Assembly: GCA_022818135.1 (NCBI GenBank)
Contig: JAFMSR010000008.1
Span: forward strand, 33,312,655 to 33,376,654
Origin: Saxidomus purpurata
Taxonomy: Eukaryota; Mollusca; Bivalvia; Venerida; Veneridae
Length of the DNA: 64,000 bases
Reading direction: 5' to 3'
The notes under the pieces were generated by a model. The model saw nothing but the letters and a program-made list of their open reading frames with translations. It was not told the origin of the DNA and made no database searches. Below, piece by piece: positions 54,276 through 64,000 of this stretch (position 1 is its first letter; each line of letters opens with the position of its first letter). The position numbers were made by a program, and so were the translations under genes.

Positions 54276-54420
54276 GGTTGTAGAGTGGATTAACCGATTC
54301 TCGAGACAGTTCCTTTAATATTCTGTTGTTGACATTATCAGGCACCTATAACATTAATTTCATAGAATCTAAAAATATTAAATCAACGTTAATATTGTCC
54401 AAAAACAAATCTGTCGTTAT
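54276..54420 (-). pseudogene. LINE reverse-transcriptase remnant, upstream part
   Basis: Read on the minus strand: PDNVNNRILKELSRESVNPL then YNLFKT, where the foldback element interrupts. The frame continues at 46904 on the other side of the element. Beyond about 54350 the frame is lost and I cannot follow the LINE with confidence. Confidence 0.75.
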
Positions 54421-55198
54421 TTTTGTTAATAATCCAAGTTGCATTTTGACAGTTATAATAAAAAATAGCAGATATGAAAAAAGATACAATAGAAACCTTT
54501 GTGTGATTTGGGATACGTTGACATTCCAAATAGAATAACGTTTCAATAAACGGTCGCTCTGTACGAAGAAATATCATTACCAATTTTGGTAAAGCACACA
54601 GTGCTTATATAGACAGACGATATGACCATAGACTTACTCCTACATGTATATCATATGGCAGCAAATGCATGCTTGTTAAAAGCAGAGTCAATACAAAGAA
54701 AAGGACAATCGATAAAAATAGAGAGACTTATGTACATAAATGAAATATAAAGTAACAGCAATATCGACTGCGTGTGTGTGTGTGTGTGTGTGTGTAGTGT
54801 GGCGGGGGAGGGGGTCATTAATCCATTGGTTTCAAAATACTTCCTTACACCGGCAATTCAAATGTTCTTATTTAACCTGAAAAACACACCATTAGCTGCT
54901 TAAACATAACTTTTTCTGTCAAAATGTTTCAATTTCACTGTGACTGATGCCTCAAATTGATAAAAACACTGGACAGTACATGTTGCTTTTATAGAATTTT
55001 GCCAAACAACTACTTAGTTTGATTTAAAGTTTTATAAATTTACATTTAATATCTATTTTATTTCAAAGACGAAATATCTTGCCATTATAACGTACTTTCT
55101 TGAATTCCGTAATGATCATTCTTGTAACAAGCTAACAGTACCATAATTTGCAGAGAAATTATAGCGTGATAATTAAAGTTTTATATGTATTTGGAAAC
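54421..55198. other. AT-rich stretch with a (TG)n microsatellite
   Basis: (TG)n at about 54772-54797, then a G-rich run. Perhaps more decayed LINE at the left end. No gene recognised. Confidence 0.45.
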
Positions 55199-55199
55199 A

Positions 55200-55345
55200 A
55201 GGTTGGGGCGGTGGTCGGGTGGTTAATGGTTCGAATGCCGACCGGGGCACTCGAAATTTCAGAAACGATTTCAGTGTTTCCCATCCATCTAGAGATGAAC
55301 TGGTTGCAACCCAGAGGTTGACTCCAAGTGTACGCCAAGGGAAAT
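55200..55345 (+). mobile_element. SINE, family S2 copy 3
   Basis: Head GGGCGGTGGTCGGGTGGTTA and GGTTCGAATGCCGACC, then GAAATTTCAGAAACG and the block GATGAACTGGTTGCAACCCA-GAGGTTGACTCC. Truncated after the conserved block compared with 52755. Confidence 0.7.
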
Positions 55346-55439
55346 AAACAAATACAAAATATAAAAGTATTCCTAAGAAATATTTTTTATGTGCTGTAAA
55401 CGTCACAATCTCATTATTACATTGAAGGAATAGATTTAA

Positions 55440-56330
55440 AAAGTAAGTCTGGAAAAGATGGTGTCAAACTGATCTTTGAATTACTGTAACTTGAAAAGAA
55501 AATAAGTACAGTTTTCGATGTAAACTGACATATTTAGTAATTAAGGATGACCAGTTTAACAGATAAAGATTTACAGCTGTTGGTCTATCCAACTGATTAA
55601 TCTTAGAAAAGTGGAATGTATCTTTTATGCACATACCACTTTTTATTAATTTCTTAGTCCAGTATGATTGTTGATTTCGACACATTTGAACATCCTTATT
55701 AGAGGCCCTCTAGACAATGCTACATGCCAAATATCTAAGATCTGAACGTTCCGGTTTTAGAGCTTCACGCAAGGAACATCCCTGTTGTCAAATTTCATCA
55801 ACATCGGTATCAGAGATGTCGTTTGAAGGAAATGATGGACGGACAGACAGAACGATGAAGTACTACGGACAATGAGCGATCCTGATAGCTAAAAAGTAAA
55901 TGTGGAAAATGGTGTCAAAACTTCTGACTGAAGTTACACGAGAACTTACGTTAAGGTTGCATACAATCTTTCATCTGCATATTTAGAAAAGTGCAGTGTA
56001 TCTTTTATGCACATTCCACTTTATATTTAACACATATTATTAGTACAATGTAAAATAATGTTGATTTTGACAAATAAAAATTCAAACATAATTATTCTGT
56101 TTGTCCGAACTTTGTTTCAACTGGCACATATTATCTATTAGTCTGCCTGGCTTCAGTGATGTTACAATATCTGAAAATACAAAGACACAATGGAATCAGT
56201 GTGATTAGTGTTTCATTGTTGTCATTCAATTACTGTAACTGGAAAACAAAATATGTAAAGTTTGCGATGTAAACTAACATATTTAGTAATTAAGGATGCC
56301 TTTTTTAACAGATAAAGATTTTCAGCCGTT
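55440..56330. repeat. Three diverged tandem segments
   Basis: About 55450-55690, 55895-56110 and 56220-56330 share phrases (AAATGGTGTCAAA, TGTATCTTTTATGCACAT-CCACTTT, CATATTTAGTAATTAAGGATG, AACAGATAAAGATTT-CAG). A reversed family C fragment separates the first two. Confidence 0.6.
55705..55893 (-). mobile_element. Short, diverged family C HINE fragment
   Basis: Minus strand: TTTTTAGCTATCAGGATCGC, GTCTGTCCGTCCATCATTTCC, ACATCTC...CCGATGTTGATGAAAT, GATGTTCCTTGCGTGAAGCTC, TTAGATATTTGGCATGTAGC. Only the 5' end, leader and part of one core unit; no 3' hairpin. Confidence 0.7.
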
Positions 56331-57412
56331 GACTCATAAATGTTTTTAATAATTTAGCTACAGACTTGACCCTTCTGCAGAAATATTAATCAGCATGAGA
56401 AATTGTGCACACGTGGTTCTGTTTGTTACTGCACATGGTAAGTTATTGTCTTCGACTAAATTGTCTTAGTGGTCTATTGATTACTGGGTGATTTCATTTT
56501 TGAGTGAAAACAAGAGACTCGGTGTCAAACTCTATCAAGCCTTTTATAGCTTACGTCACATTCAAAGTGATAACTCTTGACTGACTAAGCAATCTGGTTG
56601 GTTATCGAACTTGGCCGAGACAGTGTGCGGATAAACGTTAACACAAAGTTTACTTAAGAGCTCAGACATTGGAGTTGAAATGTAGCATTATTTGGCAATT
56701 AAAGGGCAATTACTCCAAAGTGACTGGGGCGGTTTGACCATTATCAAACGTTGCCCAGGTATTATATATGTATGGCAACTAGGAAGATTGGTTAGAAATG
56801 GTGGAGTTTAGACAGCGAGCAACTGTAAATTGGTCCAATTTTGGTAATTAAAGGGCAATATCCAACTTAATCGAGATATTAGGCAAATACAAACATTTAC
56901 AGTAAGTTTGGTGAAGATAAATTAAAAACAATTTCAGTTAAAGACCAGACAACTTCAAATTTGTCAAATTTTGACAATTAAAAAGCAATTTGCTGGTCAC
57001 TTAACTTAGCTGAGGTTCCATAATACGGCCCGTCAATCAGCTAAAATTAGTCATTAAATGTTTCCGGTAAATGAAGTGAGTTCTAAGTTACAGTAAGTCA
57101 GTCTTTGTCAGTCAGACAGTCAAATGACCTCAAGTCATTTAATAAATGATAATATTCAAAATGCAGACAATTTTGTTCACTGATTTAAGTGTCCTTTATC
57201 ATTGTGTACAGTATATTGAATGATGAGGCAGTTCTGCGCTGATGACAAAGACGGATGGCAAGGAGTTGACTACATGCACACATTTTAAGAAGAAAAAATA
57301 GTTATACCCTCTCAAATGTGGTTACCTTTAAGGTCACAGATTATTCCTGGTCAGGGAAAGGCTGCCATGTCAGCATCTTCCTGCACCTGTAATGTTGTGC
57401 TAACCATCTGTG
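56331..57412. other. Non-coding stretch with a degraded dispersed repeat
   Basis: 56500-57060 contains phrases recurring at about 170 bases (TTGGCAATTAAAGGGCAATT, TTTGGTAATTAAAGGGCAAT, TTTGACAATTAAAAAGCAAT), a decayed tandem-core repeat. No ORF. Confidence 0.5.
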
Positions 57413-57570
57413 TTTGTAGTTTAGCGTCCTTTTAGTCATATACAGGCGGGAAGTTAACCTAGCGATCGTTCCTAGGAAGGACCAGTACTAGACCCCTATC
57501 CTTCAACAGAAACTGTCATCTTTCTAACATAACGAGTCGTGGTCGGTAGTAGCGTGTCAATCTATCACCT
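57413..57570 (-). mobile_element. SINE, family S1 copy 3 (reverse)
   Basis: The reverse complement reads TTAGAAAGATGACAGTTTCT, CCTAGGAACGATCGCTAGGT, CCCGCCTGTATATGACTAAA, colinear with the S1 body. Ends 150 bases upstream of the first exon of the MIEAP-like gene. Confidence 0.75.
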
Positions 57571-57720
57571 AGACGCTTTATGATTTAATTAAAGTCACAT
57601 ACAATGACACAATCTCGCGAGATATCCTATAGTATTGATTATAACGGTTTCTTTCAAAGTTTTTTTTTACTTCAGGTCGTTGTTATAAATAAATCTTCAA
57701 GTCTTTAAATTTGTACAAGC

Positions 57721-60700
57721 ATGACTAAAAAGGTAAAGGTATATTTCTTTTCTAATGCATTTAATGTAATTAAATTATGACCATCGAATCTTTAAAAGAA
57801 CAATAGTGCATATGTAATGTAATTTACTTCTTCTTTCGTTTTCAGGCTAAAGAACCTAAATGTAGTCATAAAGTGAATCAAACAAGAGAAAGTGTCAACT
57901 GGAAAGAACTATTATGGGGTTCGTCTGCTATTGTGTTAATAAACTTATAACCTTGTCGTAATATGTTTACCTGTTATGTTTGGCTATGATTTAAGAATAT
58001 CAATTACTTTTTGTCATTTGTGCGGTAAGTATCGCGCAAATCAATAAGCCGCATTTCAAAACAGTATCTAAATAGAATTTATTATTCATAGTGAACTTAA
58101 CAATAATAACTTACCTTTCAGGTGTTTTGTCATCAGTCAGATGTCAAACCATTGAAATACTCAGCAAAGTTAATGGTTGTTACTGATGTTTCGTCGAATT
58201 AGGTCAAGTTACTTTAGGTAGTTCATTAGATACGTTCTGATACAAATTCATAAAATGTCTACATGTGTGCAGTTGCAATGCATAAACCGGCACTCTCAAA
58301 GAATTCTAGTAACCCCGTACCGTTATACAAAGAATCTCTGAAGTATCCTGTCTTCAGATACTTATTCAAGGAGACACGCTATAAGGTATTACGTAGAAAT
58401 CTTTATTGCAGCAAATACAATTGATTGGTTCAATGTATACATAAGCACATAATTATATAGCAATAAACATGTTTTGTCTTTTGGTACTTTCAGACACCTT
58501 TTGCAGTTTGGCAAAGCTACTGGATATGTTCCCGAGTAGTATCATTTGGCTAAGTGTCGTTGTATATCGGTAGGTAAAGTATGTTTATATTTCACGGCAA
58601 CTTTAAAGAACATACTGACCCTATATGATTGCAACTTATCCGATATACAATTTAACTACTTGGGAGTAGGAAAAAAGAATATATATGATTATTGTATATT
58701 TTATAATATAATGATGGATTATATCCCAGTTAACTCACTGTCTATCAAACATTTCTACTCGGGTAACTTAAAAATGTATACGAGTGTAATAAATGCCGGA
58801 AACCATACGATGATGATGTCGTTAAACTTTTGTGTCATGTTTGTTATGCTTTCCTGTGACATTTCCCGCTCATTGAAAAAATTTCAACAAAAATAGAGTT
58901 TGAGACATAAAATAAATAGAAGTAGTGTTGGTATCGATGTAATATCACGATAATTTCACTCGTGAACACCAAACAAAAGTAGCTATTTTCACTCGTGGAT
59001 GCGTACATGTAACTCGTGAAACTATCACTTTTGGTGCCCACTCGGTGAAATTATAACGTGATATAACATCGAAACCAACAATTATACTCTATTCAATGTG
59101 TATTATAACTTGTCATTACACGTTGTTTCCAGATCTGTAGTTGGAAGATGGCCCTTATTTCTAAAAGAATTCGACACACTAAAAAAAAGCAATCATTCTA
59201 AAGAAACTGAAATACAACTATTAAAGAGTTTGATAGAAAGAAAAGACAACGATAAAGAGAAGGAAGTCCGACAATCAAAGAAGTTGATAGAAAGTAAAAA
59301 CAAAGAAAGTAGATTAAGCAAAGACAGGGAAATTGAACATTTAAAGAATGTGATAGAAAGTAAAGACAAAGAAAGCGAATTAAAATCAAAAATGATCAAG
59401 TCTCTGGAAGACGAAGTGAATCAGGTGAACCACAACTTGAAAACAAAGGTAACTGAAAATGCAGAACTCGAGGCGGAGAAGAAAGAGGCACTTAGAAGGT
59501 ATGTCCAGTTATGTTTTATATCAGACATTTATAATTGAGTTCTTCAGCTTATAAAAAGAAACACGTGGCAGTGACATCAATATATATGCCGAACCGTTTA
59601 GAAAGAAAGTAGCAAAATTAATAACTTGATTATCGTGAATATGTAACACATACCTCCTTTTAGAATGTATATAAAGCAGAAAGCACAAACTGCAAACCTT
59701 AAATTCGTAATTAAGCACTTTATCAAGATTGAAAATGTAAACAAACTAAACAAGGTATAAGATTGTTATTGTAAGGTTATCTAAGATATTTAATGCAACT
59801 CAACGATAACCTCATAATAACCGTATAATTGGCAGTTTGTTGAGTTTGCAAGAGAAACTCATGAGTATTAACAATAGTTTATTAAAATCAAGTGAAATAT
59901 GAAAATAGCAAAGCTTTGTTACACCGGATACAGCTCCTTTGGATAACAGCTCCCCGGGGAGCTGTATTCGCTGCACATTAACGAATACAGCTCCCTTGAT
60001 GTAGCGGAGCTGTATTCGAACCAAAGCATATGCACATTCGAATAAAGCTCCCTATGTTTGATCATACAGATGATCAAACGGATTAATAACAGAAGTCTGA
60101 GTACGTGGTGATGTGTCTTTTGGCCAAATTAATTTATGTCTCCACTTTAGTAAGAAGCTTTGCCATTCCGAAAACCTTTAAGTGCATGTCCAAATTTTAG
60201 TTCGAAAGCTTAGGTCCGTCTGTCCGAACATATGTCTTTTGTCCTATCCTGTATGTTGTCTTATCATTCCGTCTGTCGGGTCTTACGCCCTGGTGTGAAT
60301 GTGCTTCATTCCGTCAACAATTTATTTATGAAATGAAGTACAAAACCAGTTAAACTGCCGCCTTATGTGCAACACTCATGTATGAAAAATGTAGATTTAT
60401 TGAAAGAAATCAACTCTTCAATGCCAACAAAAAAGTCATTAAACCTCTAAGTTTCGTTCAATCGTCCGTCCAACACGGACGGACTAAAAGACAAACATCC
60501 CAGGGCTAAGTACTGCATCCTGAATAGCGGGATGGATCCTTATTATTCTATAATAAATTCTGTGCCGCAATGATACGCCTTAAATATACGTCTATGTTTC
60601 ATCTGGTCACTGCGGAGCTCTATTCGAAAAAAAGGTACAAGAACCCCGAATACAGCTCCCATTTGATTAGGGGAGCTGTATTCGTTAATGCACGCCGAAT

Positions 60701-63700
60701 ACAGCTCTCCGGGGAGCTGTATTCGTTAATGTGCACCGGATACAGCTCTCCGGGGAGCTGTATTCGTTAATGAGCACCGGATACAGCTCTCCGGGGAGAT
60801 GTATTCGTTAATGAGCACCGAATACAGCTCTCCGGGGAGCTGTATTCGAAAGGAGCTGTATCCGGTGTTACAAAGCTTCAAGGGCGAATATTTTTGTCCA
60901 GGGATAAGTAAATATAATTTGATAGTAATTGTATGAGTTCAATGTAATGCATAAAGTAATTTGAGTCAAGTGTTGCCTTAAAAAAGTTTTGCAAAAGACC
61001 ATTCTTCGTTGTTTCTTTTCATAAAAAAAGCAATGATTCTAAAGAAACTGAAATACAACAATTAAAGAGTTTGATAGAAAGAAAAGACAAAGAAAGCAGA
61101 GAAGATAAAGAAAAGGAAGTACGACAATTAAAGAAGTTGATAGAAAGTAAAAACAAAGAAAGTAGATTAAGCAAAGATAGGGAAATTCAACATTTAAAGA
61201 ATGTGATAGAAAGTAAAGACAAAGAAAGCGGATTAAAATCAAAAATGATCAAGTCTCTGGAAGACGAAGTGAATCAGGTGAACCACAACTTGAAAACAAA
61301 GGTAACTGAAAATGCAGAACTCGAGGCGGAGAAGAAAGAGGCACTTAGAAGGTATGTCCAGTTATGTTTTATATCAGACATTTATAATTGAGTTCATCAG
61401 CTTATAAAAAGAAACACGTGGCAGTGACATCAATATATATGCCGAACTGTTTAGAAAGAAAGTAGCAAAATTAATAACTTGATTATCGTGAATATGTAAC
61501 ACATACCTCCTTTTAGAATGTATATAAAGCAGAAAGCACAAACTGCAAACTTGAAATTCGTAATTAAGCACTTTATCAAGATTGAAACTGTAAACAAACT
61601 AAACAAGGTATGAGTTTGTTATTGTTACTGATAAATGAGAAGGTTATCTAAGATATTTAATGCAACTCATCGATAACCTCATAACAACCGTATAATTGGC
61701 AGTTTGTTGAGTTTGCAAGAGAAACTCATGAGTATTAACAAAAGTTTATTAAAATCAAGTGAAATATGAAAATAGCAAAGCTTCAAGGGCGATTATTTTT
61801 GTCCAGTGATAAGTAAATATAATTTGATAGTAATTGTTATGAGTTCAATGTAATGCATAAAGTGATTTGAGTCAAGTGTTGCCTGAAAATAGTTTTGCAA
61901 AATACAATTCTTCGTTGTCTCTTTCCATAACGAATAGTGATGTCTGTCAATAACATTTGAAAACAAAAATACTTGACACATACATTTTTATCTCTCAGAT
62001 TAAGTGAAGAGGTTTCTATCAAACTGCGAGATAACAATCCTAACGTCGTGGACTTAAAAGACCCATGCCGACCGACGAAACTGGCCGAGATGTTCAGCGA
62101 GTTATACGATAACGAATGGACTTCCGCCTATTTCGTGCTTGCAGAGACTTTCTCGGAGAAATATGCAATCTCCATACTTCTGCATGCAGTTATGGTAATG
62201 TCTTAATCATATGAACACTGTCGTTTCTAATGGTCTTTCAAAGAGGCGTAGGCAGTCCTAACAGTCGTTTACAGTACCGGTACAAGTAAACCATTATTCT
62301 GTAATATATTAAATATCTTCAGTCAAGTTTGTAAATGTTTGAATCTAATTTTATACATGTTCACTGAATCCTAATGCACTAGGTTTCTTAGAAATATTTT
62401 AAACATTTTCTAGTCTGCGTATGAAGTCAGTAAGGGAAGAGCTGAGGAATCCTGGCAAATTCTAAGAGACTGGTTTCTAGATGAGGTATTTCGGTTTATC
62501 TAGAGCAATTATATATCATATGTAAGATACATTGTATTCTAACACAAGCGGCTGCTTTTCCTATATAAACATATAGGGAAAAGCCTGTATTTTATTTTAC
62601 GATAAAATACAGCACGTTTTTCCAAGGACGACGTGCGGTAAATGACGTAACGACGTGACGTATGTAAACAAGCGCGTCCAATCGTATCTCGCGTTTTAAG
62701 GTTACAATGGTGTACTACTACGCGTTAAATAAAGTTCGGGATTGTTTTCAAAGAAAATAACATGTTAGAATCGAAATAATAAATTGTTCCCTATATTTTA
62801 TCGTTGAATAAAATATAGTCAGTCATTTGCATGCGAATAATTAAATCACTCGTGCTACGCACTCGTGATTTAATTACTACGCATCCAAATTCCTGACTAT
62901 ATTTTATTCAACGATAAAATACAGGGAGGCATTTATTATTTCTTAAATAAAGTAAACTTATTTTATATTTCTGATCGATGTTTGTCTTACTTCAATAATG
63001 TTTAAAGTGTTTCACTTGTATTTTCAACGATTAAAGAAGTAATGACATATGATTAAGTTTTATAATTCTAAAAACCGATGTCAAGTTCTGAAATAGGGGG
63101 AAATCACAATTTTGTGTACTGAATAATGATTCAACCAAATTCAAACGCAATTTACTTTCTGTTATGTCGTCCAGAGTCTTCCTGGTGCAGAGCTAACGAC
63201 GAAATGGTTAAAAGACAGTCGTAAAATCAATGTCAAGAGAAAAGTGTCGGAAATAGGGACGGTATGTATTAACACCAATTTAGAAATGTCAGTATTACTT
63301 GTAATTCACATTTCAAGCTGTTTAATTGTCTACACAAAAGATTGTAAGCACATGCTTACGATGTCTGAATCAAATTGTTGCTGTTAGGTTATCAAATATA
63401 TAGTCTAACCTCTCAGAACAACACCTCTGAAGAGCAAAAACCTCTCTACAAAGACAGATGTTTTATTTCCCAAACCAGATATATATCTGAACAAATTAAC
63501 TTCCCCAGAGCAACAACCTCTCCATACCAAACAAAAATTTGATATTCCCTTTGGTGTTGTTGTGGAGAGGTTGTACTGTATATCAAATCAACGGTTTCCT
63601 TTTTTAACGTGATTTCAAACAGAAGAATTCTTATATTGGCATTAACATATATATATATATATAATGAATAAACTGTTTACGTTTTGAACAGGATTTCAAA

Positions 63701-64000
63701 GAGAAGGATTTCAAAGTGTATCTATCAAGCATGTGCGGCGACTACAAGGTGAAAACATTTTTATCAGACGGTGCCATAGACACATACCTTTTGAAATGCA
63801 TAGAATTGTGTCTGTTGATGGTTTCTACAGACCCACCCGTTGTTCTTGCGTGTCCTGGCTGGGAAAGTACGCATACTTTGCATATACACGATACAAACAT
63901 GGAAGAATCTTCCTTAAATGAGAGAAGAGAAGGTCAGAACTGCGTGGTAGAAAATTGGTCAGCAGATGATAGAAATATGACACAACAAAATCTATACGAT
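57721..64000 (+). CDS. MIEAP/SPATA18-like gene, nine exons, 3' end beyond window
   Basis: Proposed exons: 57721-57732 (ATG, MTKK), 57846-57918, 58494-58569, 59133-59498, 61031-61351, 61999-62194, 62414-62485, 63175-63261, 63692 to the window edge. All have AG/GT borders and all eight phase joins agree, giving about 504 codons without a stop. Order of parts: short basic N-terminus; hydrophobic patch (PSSIIWLSVVVY); charged heptad-like coiled coil present twice; then a region with DPCRPTKLAEMFSELYDNEW and, further on, YLLKCIELCLLMVSTDPPVV, which I recall as hallmarks of the C-terminal domain of mitochondria-eating protein (SPATA18), a p53-inducible factor of mitochondrial quality control in vertebrates. 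Bivalves have many diverged MIEAP-domain paralogues, so orthology is not implied. Weak points: the tiny first exon and the GTTCGT donor of exon 2. It is the only convincing gene in the window. Confidence 0.75.
59133..59498 (+). CDS. Coiled-coil exon, first copy (exon 4 of the MIEAP-like gene)
   Basis: Opens after TTGTTTCCAG with RSVVGRWPLFLKEFDTLKK (the Arg codon is shared with exon 3) and continues in K/E-rich repeats (LIERKDNDKEKEVRQSKKLI) to ALRR at AAG|GTATGT. Predicted to form a parallel coiled coil. The first ~50 bases of this exon are not in the second copy; from AAAAAAAGCAATCATTC on, the two are >90% identical. Confidence 0.8.
59917..60872. mobile_element. 956-bp palindromic element in intron 4, 6-bp target duplication
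   Basis: Ends TGTTACACCGGATACAGCTC and GAGCTGTATCCGGTGTTACA are inverted (one mismatch), flanked by direct AAGCTT (59911-59916 and 60873-60878). Both sides carry iterated GAATACAGCTC...GAGCTGTATTCG palindromes; at 60650-60850 these form five ~42-bp tandem units with CTCTCCGGGGAG cores. The homologous intron in copy 2 (about 61769) has AGCAAAGCTTCAAGGGCG uninterrupted, so this is a verified insertion that came after the exon duplication. No ORF. Class unknown. Confidence 0.9.
61031..61351 (+). CDS. Coiled-coil exon, second copy (exon 5)
   Basis: Reads SNDSKETEIQQLKSLIERKD and onward to ALRR, nearly identical to exon 4 after its first 18 codons, with a few changes that mostly keep charge (REDKEKEVRQLKKLI). 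Phase 2 in, phase 2 out, so transcripts may include one or both copies without a frameshift. Confidence 0.75.
61999..62194 (+). CDS. Exon 6, start of the MIEAP-type domain
   Basis: TTTTTATCTCTCAG acceptor, ATG|GTAATG donor. Contains DLKDPCRPTKLAEMFSELYD and NEWTSAYFVLAETFSEKYAI, matching my memory of the MIEAP C-terminal domain opening. Codon use is more GC-rich than the flanks, as expected for constrained coding sequence. Confidence 0.8.
62414..62485 (+). CDS. Exon 7 of the MIEAP-like gene
   Basis: Reads SAYEVSKGRAEESWQILRDW plus FLDE, 24 codons, phase 0 in and out, helical composition. ATTTTCTAG acceptor, GTATTT donor. Confidence 0.75.
62536..62945 (+). repeat. Palindrome-rich dispersed repeat P, uninterrupted copy
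   Basis: In intron 7. Contains small palindromes (CTATATAAACATATAG; TTTATTTTACGATAAAATA), a CRE-like TGACGTAACGACGTGACGTA stretch, and a 3' foldback with ~80-bp arms (62771-62850 and 62867-62945; GACTATATTTTATTCAACGATAAAA). It provides the empty site for HINE G. Possibly a foldback MITE; ends not fixed. Confidence 0.75.
63175..63261 (+). CDS. Exon 8 of the MIEAP-like gene
   Basis: 29 codons, SLPGAELTTKWLKDSRKINV then KRKVSEIGT, phase 0 in and out, between TCGTCCAG and GTATGT. Confidence 0.75.
63398..63584. mobile_element. MITE with inverted ends in intron 8
   Basis: Ends TATAGTCTAACCTCTCAGAA and the reverse complement of GTTGTGGAGAGGTTGTACTG line up (AGT-CTAACCTCTC / AGT-ACAACCTCTC, then AACAACACC in both), with TA outside each end. 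~185 bp, no ORF. TA duplication and AGT ends suggest a Tc1/mariner-type MITE. Confidence 0.6.
63692..64000 (+). CDS. Exon 9 of the MIEAP-like gene, open to window end
   Basis: 103 codons open after TTTTGAACAG: DFKEKDFKVYLSSMCGDYKV, later YLLKCIELCLLMVSTDPPVV and LACPGWEST. The Cys/Leu-rich then 'DPPVV' pattern is the second MIEAP-like hallmark. The following acidic, polar stretch resembles a disordered tail. Neither stop nor donor is reached. Confidence 0.8.

Larger units (their letters stand above)
59187..61930. repeat. Tandem duplication of exon plus downstream intron
   Basis: Copy 1 is 59187-61026 (with the 956-bp insertion at 59917-60872), copy 2 is 61027-61930; without the insertion each is ~0.9 kb. 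Similarity covers the coiled-coil exon, its donor, and intronic marks such as GAAACACGTGGCAGTGACAT and TTGTCCAG-GATAAGTAAAT. The duplication places a new acceptor (TAAAAAAAG|CAATG) that keeps phase: the duplicated exon is 321 bases, a multiple of three. Confidence 0.9.

Noticed and set aside
58546..58896. 116-codon ORF overlapping exon 3 of the MIEAP-like gene
   Set aside because: Uses another frame than the phase-consistent exon 58494-58569 and runs into intron sequence; composition is random-like.

Overview
The window is eukaryotic, intron-bearing, AT-rich and dominated by repeats. The best fit is a bivalve mollusc, inferred from (i) many copies of tandem-repeat-cored non-autonomous elements with a (TCCG)n-type leader, the 'pearl'/Helentron-derived (HINE) style known from clams and oysters, (ii) tRNA-headed SINEs, and (iii) one multi-exon gene whose C-terminal half reads like the mitochondria-eating-protein (MIEAP/SPATA18) family, which I recall as expanded in molluscs. 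There are two 500-base N gaps (4627-5126 and 45141-45640); both abut the same 44-bp satellite.

Layout. 1-4.6 kb: a 63-bp satellite, one HINE copy (family A) and a reversed solo LTR containing a tRNA-like sequence. 5.1-9.2 kb: three exon-like open segments of an unidentified gene, separated by two dead LINE fragments. 9.7-15.05 kb: four tandem copies of a 1.36-kb unit. 15.5-27.8 kb: HINE families A, B and C, nested in one another and hit by a hAT-type MITE, a LINE fragment, an LTR-like insert and a hairpin insert. 28.7-34.5 kb: HINE families D and E; one D copy carries a complete 405-bp miniature LTR element (TRIM) with a tRNA-like gene inside each LTR. 34.9-36.4 kb: a SINE and an exact 446-bp triplication. 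36.4-40.3 kb: a 3.9-kb element with ~0.58-kb terminal inverted repeats, each holding a start codon and splice donor. 42.3-45.1 kb: HINE families F and D. 45.6-54.4 kb: a LINE reverse-transcriptase remnant split by a 7.35-kb foldback element whose long inverted arms are 17-bp minisatellite arrays, flanked by an 11-bp target duplication. 55-57.6 kb: SINEs and degraded repeats. 57.7-64 kb: the nine-exon (to the window edge) MIEAP-like gene on the + strand, with a tandemly duplicated coiled-coil exon and a 956-bp palindromic insertion whose empty site is preserved in the second copy of the duplication.

How it fits together: most of the sequence is explained by insertion upon insertion. Several insertions can be dated and delimited inside the window because an unoccupied copy of the same target is also present. 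Three HINE insertions prove to have gone exactly between two T residues without target duplication, the Helentron signature. At least seven HINE types share one end grammar (5' palindrome starting TA, CCG-rich leader, 130-180 bp tandem core, small 3' hairpin, then CTCTTGT or CTAGT). The novelty candidates I rate highest are the tRNA-bearing TRIM, the minisatellite-armed foldback element and the element with mirrored first exons. Family assignments rest on reading alone; no database search was possible.
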